Below are positions 1 to 5,097 of a stretch of DNA of 6,258 nucleotides, piece after piece. Numbering within the stretch: the first letter of the stretch is position 1; every line of letters starts with the position of its first letter. Below the pieces are notes generated by a model. The model saw only the letters and a list, made by a program, of their open reading frames with translations, searched no databases and was not told where the DNA came from. A program made the translations under genes and the position numbers. Source of the stretch: Candidatus Peregrinibacteria bacterium (GTDB lineage: Bacteria; Patescibacteriota; Gracilibacteria; UBA1369; LOWO2-01-FULL-3); contig JACROX010000026.1 in the NCBI GenBank assembly GCA_016214225.1, positions 1-6,258 of the forward strand, given 5' to 3'.

Positions 1-198
1 ATTCCAAGAACGCTGATAGAAAATGCAGGGCTTGATCCGATTGACATAATGACAGAGCTGAAATCAGCCCATGCAAAGAAGCAAAGATGGGCGGGAATAG
101 ACGTATTCACAGGCAAAATAAATGACTCATGGAAACGCGTCAATCTTATCATTTCCCGATTTTTGGGCAAGATGGAGATGACCCTTTTATTTTTGTAG
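1..198 (+). CDS. Group II-type chaperonin (thermosome/TCP-1 family), C-terminal part with an aberrant tail
   Basis: Frame 1 is open from the window edge to TAG at 196-198 (65 residues; the 5' end lies outside). The stretch IPRTLIENAGLDPIDIM, then ELKSAH, then WAGIDVFTGK, is the equatorial-domain signature of group II/III chaperonins (thermosome, CCT), which fold proteins using ATP in double rings. It is not the GroEL sequence. Similarity holds to about Lys45 (nt 135). A thermosome would continue with roughly 25 residues of the GVIEP-R-K-QAI...ILRIDD type, forming the last equatorial strand and helix. Here 20 unrelated residues follow (RVNLIISRFLG...), and I found no trace of the normal tail in the other plus-strand frames just downstream. 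The gene may be a truncated pseudogene, a rearranged allele or an assembly junction. The family call is firm; functionality is doubtful. Confidence 0.85.
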   Translation: MPRTLIENAGLDPIDIMTELKSAHAKKQRWAGIDVFTGKINDSWKRVNLIISRFLGKMEMTLLFL

Positions 199-274
199 GG
201 CTTCTCCAACTTTTATCCATTTCTCGTTGAGAGATTTTATATGAAGTTAAAAGTTTACGCAAGGTTTTTTCAAA

Positions 275-299
275 CGGACCGATTTTCTCGCTACTTGTT
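275..299 (+). repeat. Direct repeat, copy 1 (25 bp)
   Basis: The core GGACCGATTTTCTCGCTA, followed by CTTGTT, recurs at 419-443 with one mismatch in 25 bp (C versus T at 294/438). The copies start 144 bp apart and bracket two hairpins. This is too long for a typical insertion-sequence target duplication and more like the termini of a repeated genomic element. Confidence 0.85.
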
Positions 300-314
300 C
301 AATAGGGAAAATCT

Positions 315-370
315 TGACACGCTAAGAAAATTTTTAGCTCCTGACCGTCGCAAAATTTTCTTGCGTGTCA
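315..370. repeat. Long imperfect inverted repeat (hairpin)
   Basis: The left arm at 315-334 (TGACACGCTAAGAAAATTTT) pairs with the right arm at 352-370 (AAAATTTTCTTGCGTGTCA). This gives 19 base pairs with one bulged A and a 17-nt loop. Each arm also sits in a smaller near-palindrome (321-338 GCTAA...TTAGC; 349-365 CGCAA...TTGCG), so alternative folds exist. No T-run follows the right arm, so this is not a standard intrinsic terminator. It may be the core of a REP/MITE-like element or a structured RNA. Confidence 0.8.
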
Positions 371-382
371 TCCTTCGCCTAC

Positions 383-410
383 ACTCAAGACTCACGGAGC
401 TCGCTTGAGT
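383..410. repeat. Second inverted repeat (7-bp hairpin) inside the element
   Basis: ACTCAAG at 383-389 pairs perfectly with CTTGAGT at 404-410. The loop contains GAGCTC and a second ACTCA (390-394) that can compete for the same right arm. The hairpin lies between the 315-370 inverted repeat and the second direct repeat, so the element has an ordered repeat-hairpin-hairpin-repeat structure. Confidence 0.6.
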
Positions 411-418
411 TCCGGCTG

Positions 419-443
419 CGGACCGATTTTCTCGCTATTTGTT
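419..443 (+). repeat. Direct repeat, copy 2 (25 bp)
   Basis: This matches copy 1 at 275-299 in 24 of 25 positions. Its last bases (TT at 442-443) form the beginning of the TTGACA -35 box of the rpmG promoter, so the end of the repeat is built into that promoter. Copy 1 is followed by CAATAG instead of GACA and has no such box. Confidence 0.85.
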
Positions 444-469
444 GACAATTTTAATATTTCAGATAGTAT
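442..469 (+). promoter_or_regulatory. Putative promoter of rpmG
   Basis: A perfect -35 box TTGACA (442-447), a 16-bp spacer and TAGTAT (464-469, 4 of 6 matches to TATAAT). Transcription would begin near 476, giving a leader of about 22 nt before the ATG at 498. No Shine-Dalgarno sequence is visible in that leader. The layout matches the two other promoters proposed in this window. Confidence 0.55.
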
Positions 470-497
470 TGCCAAGCTTTAAGATTAAAAATCATTT

Positions 498-677
498 ATG
501 GCGAAAGGAAAAAGTCAATATTGCACGTGGTTTTGCGGCGATTGTAAGCGAGCTAATGATATTAGCTATTATGATAAAAGAAGAAATGACGAGGTTGTTA
601 AGGAGGTGAGTAAATTCTGTCCTCAATGCAGAAAACATACTGTTCATAAAAGGAAAGACACAAAAAAGGGAAACTAG
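498..677 (+). CDS. rpmG: Ribosomal protein bL33
   Basis: A 59-residue protein of the large ribosomal subunit. The C-terminal half reads FCPQCRKHTVHKRKD, the family hallmark, and the N-terminal half has CGDCKRAND. Cys13, Cys16, Cys41 and Cys44 form two CxxC knuckles expected to bind one zinc (the C+ form of bL33). An additional Cys9 and Trp11 stand where most bL33 proteins have aliphatic residues of the VII-LECTECK type, and the basic tail KDTKKGN runs past the usual end. The start is the ATG at 498, about 22 nt after the predicted transcription start. Stop is TAG. secE and nusG, frequent rpmG neighbours, are absent; the next gene is a lipoprotein with its own promoter. This bacterial-type protein is the main reason for calling the host a bacterium despite the thermosome-like gene upstream. 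Confidence 0.9.
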   Translation: MAKGKSQYCTWFCGDCKRANDISYYDKRRNDEVVKEVSKFCPQCRKHTVHKRKDTKKGN

Positions 678-682
678 AAATT

Positions 683-710
683 TTGATTTTAATCTGTTTT
701 CTGGTAGGAT
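683..710 (+). promoter_or_regulatory. Putative promoter of the lipoprotein gene
   Basis: TTGATT (683-688), a 16-bp spacer and TAGGAT (705-710) preceded by TGG, an extended -10 arrangement. The spacer contains TGTTTTCTG (695-703), which recurs at the same offset from the -10 box in the promoter at 2460-2487. The predicted transcription start, near 717, lies before the ATG at 735 but after the TTG at 714, which supports the ATG start. Confidence 0.45.
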
Positions 711-734
711 TTCTTGGTATTTAACTTTTTCCAT

Positions 735-2414
735 ATGAAGTTTAAAAAATGTCTTGCAGGTTTGTTTGCGGTTCTTTTTACCGTGTTATCTTTTTCCGGA
801 TGTAAGTGGTTTTCAAAAGAATTCAGTCCCGAGAGTGCTTTGCCAAAAGATGCCGTATTTGTTCTATCTGTGGATCATTCCGATAAAGGACAGGCTGAAA
901 ATTTGGATAAATTTGTGGAGAGTTTTCCGGATTCCGGATTTAGAAAGCAGATACTTGCCAGTTCGAATCTTGAAAATGACTTAAAGGATTCAGGGCTGGA
1001 TTATGAGAAAGATTTTAAGCCTTTATTTCAAGGAAAATGGAAAGTTGCGTTTGGCGCGTATTTCCCAAGCGCGGAGGTCGGCTTGGAGCCGAGGGTGGTT
1101 CTTTCCGGATGGTTTGATGACGAAGAAAAGTTGTCCAAGGTTTTGGACGCGTTCGCGGCTAAAAATAATGGTTATAAAAAAGCTGAAGGAGTTAAATATT
1201 ATGATACAAACGATGGGTCGCGAGTGGTTGTTGATGGTAATAAATTTTTTGTCGTTAACAAACAGGATCAATTTGAAAGCGCGCTGAAGAGATTTAATGG
1301 AGACGAGGAAGGATTTAAGAATGAATACAAAAGTGGGATTGTTTCCGTGTTTTTGGATCCGGTAAAATTGGCTCCCCTGTTTGATAAAGTTTTTTCCGGT
1401 TATGGGAAAAATATGTTTGTCGGAAATGTTTTTTTCGACATATTGAAGCTTGGAAAAAATGTTTATGGATCTGTGTTTATTGAAGAAGGCGGACTGAAAG
1501 TATCGAGCAATATTACGCTTGGCGATGATAAAGATTTAATCGAAAAGTTTTTTCCGAATAAATCTTACAAGGTTGGTATCGTCGATAAGGTTCCCGGAAA
1601 AGATTTGATGTTTTATCTGGAAGAATCAAGTCTTGGATCCAACCTTAAACGTATTTTTGATTTGGTTCAGAGAACTTACAGCATGTATGATGAGGTTTTG
1701 GACGCGGTTTCCGGGATATCGGGAAGCGGCAGAGGAGACACTGAATCATTGTTTAATTCGCCTTATGCGATTTCAATTTCCGACGGAGAGGTATTTCCCT
1801 CGATTGGAGTTTATTTAAAAGTTGACGACAAAGGCGCGGAGGTCGCAAAAAGATTATCCGCGGCCATGAGCTCTTATGTTGAAGATTTGCTAAAAGGATT
1901 TGCCGTTAAAGGGTTTGATAAATTTATCAGGAAAGAAAATGTTCTTGTGAACGGCGGAGGTGTTTATAAAGTATATATTGATTTTGCTTCCGCTCCAAAA
2001 GAACTCATTGATACTTATGCCGCGACTATGCCCAATATTGATTTTAAAAATTTAAAGCTTGAATTTTATTATGGAGTAACCGGAGATAATATTTTTGTTA
2101 TCGCTCTTTCTCCTGATTTTGATAAAGCTTATGGAAAGGACACTATTTCTAAATATTATTTATATAAAGAGGCTGTTGAAAAACTGGAAGATTTTTCGGG
2201 ATATAGGGTTATGTTTTTGGATCCCGGAAAATTTGTGGAATTTGCCGATAAAATTCTAAAACTTTCCGGAAATCCCAGATTTAACGATAAGCTTCAATTT
2301 TTGGATCTTGCCAAAAAATTTGTTGCGCCTGTGAAATATTTTGTCATTACGTCTAAAATAGGAGGGAATTCTCTTTTGGGCGGATTCTTTTTGGGGGTTG
2401 ATGTTAAAAAATAG
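735..2414 (+). CDS. DUF3352-like secreted lipoprotein
   Basis: A 559-aa protein. The N-terminus has a positively charged start (MKFKK), a hydrophobic core at about residues 7-20 and a lipobox FSGC with Cys23 as the predicted lipidation site. Phe at -3 is less common than Leu but tolerated. Apart from Cys6 in the signal peptide, I see no other cysteine, so the mature protein has only the lipid-bearing one. The mature part starts with LPKDAVFVLSV (36-46), then GLDYEKDFKP...GKWKVAF (87-106) and VVVDGNKFFVVNKQDQFESAL near 164-184. This order of a P-x-D-A strand, a 'GLD...D..P...G' block and a 'DG..FVV' block resembles DUF3352 proteins of unknown function. The DUF match is from memory and moderate; the lipoprotein call is stronger. 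The start is ATG 735, not TTG 714, because translation from 735 puts the charged residues directly before the hydrophobic core. The gene appears to be monocistronic. Likely location is the outer face of the cytoplasmic membrane. Confidence 0.75.
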   Translation: MKFKKCLAGLFAVLFTVLSFSGCKWFSKEFSPESALPKDAVFVLSVDHSDKGQAENLDKFVESFPDSGFRKQILASSNLENDLKDSGLDYEKDFKPLFQGKWKVAFGAYFPSAEVGLEPRVVLSGWFDDEEKLSKVLDAFAAKNNGYKKAEGVKYYDTNDGSRVVVDGNKFFVVNKQDQFESALKRFNGDEEGFKNEYKSGIVSVFLDPVKLAPLFDKVFSGYGKNMFVGNVFFDILKLGKNVYGSVFIEEGGLKVSSNITLGDDKDLIEKFFPNKSYKVGIVDKVPGKDLMFYLEESSLGSNLKRIFDLVQRTYSMYDEVLDAVSGISGSGRGDTESLFNSPYAISISDGEVFPSIGVYLKVDDKGAEVAKRLSAAMSSYVEDLLKGFAVKGFDKFIRKENVLVNGGGVYKVYIDFASAPKELIDTYAATMPNIDFKNLKLEFYYGVTGDNIFVIALSPDFDKAYGKDTISKYYLYKEAVEKLEDFSGYRVMFLDPGKFVEFADKILKLSGNPRFNDKLQFLDLAKKFVAPVKYFVITSKIGGNSLLGGFFLGVDVKK

Positions 2415-2432
2415 AAAATCTTCAAAGGACTA

Positions 2433-2451
2433 GCTGATCGAAGGATTCAGC
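2433..2451 (+). terminator. Weak hairpin after the lipoprotein gene
   Basis: GCTGATC (2433-2439) can pair with GATTCAGC (2444-2451) as a 7-bp stem with one bulged T and a GAAG loop, 18 nt after the stop codon. There is no T-tract after it, so intrinsic termination would be poor. It ends only 8 nt before the -35 box of the next gene. Confidence 0.25.
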
Positions 2452-2459
2452 GGTTGCTG

Positions 2460-2487
2460 TTGACAATAGCTTGTTTTCTGTTAACAT
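2460..2487 (+). promoter_or_regulatory. Putative promoter of the M29 peptidase operon
   Basis: TTGACA (2460-2465), a 16-bp spacer and TAACAT (2482-2487) preceded by TGT, an extended -10 arrangement. The spacer carries TGTTTTCTG (2472-2480), identical to that of the lipoprotein promoter and at the same distance from the -10 box. Transcription would start near 2494 and the leader would be about 24 nt. That leader contains a start-stop pair ATG-TAA (2508-2513) 4 nt before the true ATG. Confidence 0.5.
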
Positions 2488-2517
2488 AAACTCCTTTTTG
2501 CAATTATATGTAATTAT

Positions 2518-3999
2518 ATGGCGGAAGTTCCACAAAATTTTAGGAGAATGCGGGATAGAGTTGTTGAGGCTGGTAAGCTGGTTGAGGAATGTGAGGATGG
2601 TTTTGTTGATAGAGTTGTTGGTGTTCTTGTGGAATCGCAAGGAGTTGATTTTAATGATGTTTCCGCGGTTTTAGACGTAATGCATAGGATGAGAAAGCTG
2701 ATTAAATTGTGTGTTACAGGTGCTTATAGTGATTCCGGATTGATGGAGGAGATTGCCCCTTTTGATGAAAAGAGCTGGAAGGACGCGGAGAAATTGGGGG
2801 TGGATATTTCGTTGATTAAAGCTCTCGCGCGTCAGATTTTTGTTTCTTCAAAGGCTAAGTCGGGAGAAAAAATTGTTATCGAAAGTTCAGTTGTCGGTCG
2901 TGAAATAACCGATGAATTGGTTCGTATATGCCGCAGCGAGGGAGTTGATTTTGAATTTGAAGTTAATGAGAAAGATGGATTTGATAAAGTTTTAATTGAT
3001 AGGCTGGATGAAGATGGTGTTAAAGCATTGGGTGATTTATATGTTTCTCTTTTTGAAGAGGTAAGTGAGAAAATTGCTGTCAGTTCTGTTCCAAATCAAC
3101 AGCCATCCGTTGAAAAAAATACTTTGTATAGGCAAATTTTAAGACCTTTGGGGGAGAGAATTATGAATGGGACTTTGGATTATGTAATGACAATTGTGCC
3201 TACGAAGAAGGACGCGGAGTTTGACGGCATGGACTATCAAGATTATTTGAAGCTCTATTTTGAAGCATGCGAGCAGCCTTGGGAAGAAATCAGAAAGGCT
3301 CAACAAATTTTAATTGATAAATTTGATAAAGCGAATGAACTCCGAATTACAAATGATGACGGTACCAATATTACGATGAACATTACAGGTCAAACTTTTG
3401 CGAATAGTGTTGTCGGGAAAAATATCCCGGGATCGGAAATATTCAGTTCTCCTCTAAAAGAAGGGGTGAATGGAGTGATTGTCGCGAAAGGAAAATTTTT
3501 CCAAACCATGATCGGAATTGTTGAAGATTTAAGATTTGTTTTTAAAAATGGAAGAATCGTGGAATTTTCTGCCAAAGACGAGGAGCAAACCGCGCGTCTC
3601 GCGCAAATTATTACCATTGACGATAAAGATGGTGAGGGAACAAGGTTTTTGGGAGAGATTGGTATAGGCACAAATCCTCGACTAAGCAGGCAGTTTGTTA
3701 ATCCGTTACTTAATGAAAAAGTTGGCGGAAGTTTTCATGTGGCTATCGGTTCGTGTTATTCGTTTGATATGTATGATGGTGTTCCCGTTAATTTGCAAAA
3801 TGGGAATAAAAGCGCGCATGATATTCACTGGGATGTTACAACAATGCTTAAAGGGAAAGGTGGTAAGATGTGGCTGGATGGCGAGCTTGTTCAGGATAAT
3901 GGAGAGTGGCTTGTTCAGGGAACGGCTGTTTTGAATGATGGATGGGCTGTTTTGCCGAGGGAAGAAAGACCGGAGTGGTTTAATAAAACTTTGGATTAA
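2518..3999 (+). CDS. M29-family metallo-aminopeptidase (AmpS/aminopeptidase T type) with an N-terminal extension
   Basis: A 493-aa predicted cytoplasmic peptidase removing N-terminal residues with a two-metal active site. All six residues known in the family are present in the right order: Glu307 (IPGSEIFSSP), Glu380 (LGEIGIGTNP), His407 and Tyr414 (GGSFHVAIGSCY), His437 and Asp439 (IHWD). The His-Tyr spacing of 7 and the His-x-Asp spacing match AmpS as I remember it. The N-terminal M29 domain begins near residue 98 (LIKALARQIF...GEKIVIESS). Ahead of it is a helical, charged stretch of about 95 residues that is not part of the usual ~370-410 aa protein and that I do not recognise. There is no signal peptide. 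The start is the ATG at 2518, with no Shine-Dalgarno; the first M29-like block lies well inside the frame, so the extension is translated if this start is used. The stop is 4 nt before the next gene, suggesting co-expression. The family call is firm; substrate preference is unknown. Confidence 0.92.
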   Translation: MAEVPQNFRRMRDRVVEAGKLVEECEDGFVDRVVGVLVESQGVDFNDVSAVLDVMHRMRKLIKLCVTGAYSDSGLMEEIAPFDEKSWKDAEKLGVDISLIKALARQIFVSSKAKSGEKIVIESSVVGREITDELVRICRSEGVDFEFEVNEKDGFDKVLIDRLDEDGVKALGDLYVSLFEEVSEKIAVSSVPNQQPSVEKNTLYRQILRPLGERIMNGTLDYVMTIVPTKKDAEFDGMDYQDYLKLYFEACEQPWEEIRKAQQILIDKFDKANELRITNDDGTNITMNITGQTFANSVVGKNIPGSEIFSSPLKEGVNGVIVAKGKFFQTMIGIVEDLRFVFKNGRIVEFSAKDEEQTARLAQIITIDDKDGEGTRFLGEIGIGTNPRLSRQFVNPLLNEKVGGSFHVAIGSCYSFDMYDGVPVNLQNGNKSAHDIHWDVTTMLKGKGGKMWLDGELVQDNGEWLVQGTAVLNDGWAVLPREERPEWFNKTLD

Positions 4000-4003
4000 A
4001 TAT

Positions 4004-4822
4004 ATGAATGAAGGCGTGCCAAAATTTGAGGATTTTGATTCCGGGAAGGAGGATGTTGCCTTGCTTGGCAGGCTTGATCGGTGGAGAGGGAATGTTGTTA
4101 CGCGATTACCCGATGGCAATAATTCGGATACTGCTGTTTTGGTTGACGGGGAACTTCCATATGTAAGAACTGAGAACTTTGGATGTATTGGCGGGCTGAG
4201 TGCCGCCATATGCGATGAATTGCCTGGCTTGGAACTTGGAGATCCTTCAAAATATGCGGGTAAATTTGCCGGATTTTTTAATGAGATTTTAAGGATTTTT
4301 AAGTTTCATTTTCGTTTAGCTGATGACTTGTCCGATTATCATAATGTTGATGTTTTGAAGAGGGAAGTTTTGCCGGGACTTGAGAAGGCTTTACAAAACT
4401 TTTTGGCGGCCGAATCGAATATCGTTTTTAGGAAATTGGTTGAAACAAGGAGCGCGGTTGATGATGTTTTGAGGAGGTATGTTTCAAGCGACGCTAACTC
4501 TCCATGCGGTTATCATAAAGACCTTTTTAGAGAAAGCATGGACAGGCTGCGGAAAACGTATGAAGCATATGATGAAGTTTCGAGATATGTTCTTGAGTTA
4601 CGCGCGCTTGTTGATATGGCTGCTTTTAAAAAGAAAGGTTTGGATGCTTTAAACAGTCAGGCTGTGAGTTTTCATTATAGTGGTACTTTTGATTTTAATA
4701 ATCATTATCTCGATGTTGTTAATGAAGAAATTTCTGGAATCATGAATGAGCTTAAAGTTGTTATGGGCGATATCGGGGTGGTGTTTTTGAGCATTCAGCG
4801 ATGTCTTGCCGATGCTGTTTAG
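4004..4822 (+). CDS. Uncharacterised protein, co-transcribed with the M29 peptidase
   Basis: A 272-aa protein that I do not recognise. There is no signal peptide or obvious membrane segment, so it is probably cytoplasmic. Residues 30-70 look strand-rich (NVVTRLPDGNNSDTAVLVDG, then ENFGCIGG). Residues 83-210 look largely helical and charged (for example EILRIFKFHFRLADDLSDYH and RLRKTYEAYDEVSRYVLELR). Cysteines lie at 61, 70, 168 and 267, without a metal-ribbon pattern. The start is ATG 4004, 4 nt after the peptidase TAA; an upstream in-frame ATG at 3935 would overlap the peptidase by 65 nt and add residues of no evident domain. The start context 'tatATG' matches the other plus-strand genes. 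The tight spacing suggests a role linked to the peptidase, perhaps as partner or regulator, but that is inference only. The 3' end overlaps the convergent DUF59 gene by 4 nt. Confidence 0.75.
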   Translation: MNEGVPKFEDFDSGKEDVALLGRLDRWRGNVVTRLPDGNNSDTAVLVDGELPYVRTENFGCIGGLSAAICDELPGLELGDPSKYAGKFAGFFNEILRIFKFHFRLADDLSDYHNVDVLKREVLPGLEKALQNFLAAESNIVFRKLVETRSAVDDVLRRYVSSDANSPCGYHKDLFRESMDRLRKTYEAYDEVSRYVLELRALVDMAAFKKKGLDALNSQAVSFHYSGTFDFNNHYLDVVNEEISGIMNELKVVMGDIGVVFLSIQRCLADAV

Positions 4823-5097
4823 AATATTGTGTCTCTGATGTCAGGGTCTATCATTTCATAGCCCCATAGCGGATCCCAAACTATTTCGACATAAACTTTT
4901 TTTACGCCTTTGAAGTTTTTTATCGTGTCTTCAACTTGTCTTATTATGTACGGTCCGACCGGACAGGCTGGAGTTGTCAGCGTCATGAGTACTTGCGCGA
5001 CTCCTTCTTTTGTTATGTCTACGCCATAAATTAGTCCAAGGTCTACAATCCCCATGCCCTGTTGGTTATTATTTTCTTTTGCTTTTTTTGTCGGCAT
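4819..5097 (-). CDS. sufT: MIP18/DUF59 (SufT/PaaD-like) Fe-S assembly protein, short N-terminus
   Basis: A 92-aa protein of the DUF59 family, which takes part in Fe-S cluster maturation and is often encoded with suf genes. Visible hallmarks are GIVDLGLIYGVDI (16-28), LTTPACPVGPY with the conserved Cys45 (40-50), a helix, and VEIVWDPLWGYEM (70-82). Family members usually begin with a helix of ~15-20 residues ending in a DPE/DPELG motif directly before the 'IVDLGL' strand. Here that segment is replaced by a short polar stretch, MPTKKAKENNNQQGM. An in-frame stop lies 24 nt upstream of the ATG, and no DPE appears in any minus-strand frame nearby. The gene overlaps sufU by 29 nt, in an A-rich tract with two A7 runs, and has no Shine-Dalgarno. 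It could be translated by coupling, or be the second half of a SufU-DUF59 fusion joined by a frame change. It ends convergently 4 nt inside the 4004-4822 gene. Confidence 0.85.
   Translation of the reverse strand: MPTKKAKENNNQQGMGIVDLGLIYGVDITKEGVAQVLMTLTTPACPVGPYIIRQVEDTIKNFKGVKKVYVEIVWDPLWGYEMIDPDIRDTIF

Larger units (their letters stand above)
199..497. other. Intergenic region with a repeat-bounded structured element and the rpmG promoter
   Basis: I find no convincing protein or tRNA gene between the chaperonin stop and rpmG. Positions 199-274 are AT-rich with only weak hairpins (for example TCTC-GTT-GAGA near 223-235). Positions 275-443 form a compact element of two direct repeats enclosing two inverted repeats. 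Positions 442-469 hold a promoter for rpmG. The part from 340 to 425 is visibly richer in G+C than its surroundings, which fits an inserted or structured noncoding element rather than a decayed gene. Confidence 0.7.

Noticed and set aside
199..274. Minus-strand frame ending in NEKWIKVGEALQK as a remnant gene
   Set aside because: It is only about 19 codons long between stops, without a start or recognised family; most likely chance.
314..340. Another TTGACA (314-319) as a promoter
   Set aside because: It is part of the inverted-repeat arm and has no acceptable -10 box 16-18 bp downstream.
291..371. 26-codon, Lys/Arg-rich minus-strand ORF inside the repeat element
   Set aside because: It is created by the inverted repeat, ends inside the direct repeat, and has no start signal; only multiple conserved copies would make it credible.
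275..443. CRISPR-like repeat-spacer-repeat
   Set aside because: There are only two repeats with a 119-nt interval that itself forms hairpins; no further units or cas genes are present.
714..734. Alternative TTG start of the lipoprotein, adding seven residues
   Set aside because: It precedes the predicted transcription start (~717) and would put VFNFFH before the charged signal-peptide start; ATG 735 gives a normal lipoprotein signal.
492..734. 80-aa open frame on the minus strand opposite rpmG
   Set aside because: It is antisense to the clearly recognisable bL33 gene and has no family features; it is a frame shadow.
3935..4003. Upstream ATG start of the unknown gene, overlapping the peptidase by 65 nt
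   Set aside because: ATG 4004 sits 4 nt after the peptidase stop in the 'atATG' context of the other genes; the extra 23 residues look like out-of-frame peptidase coding sequence.
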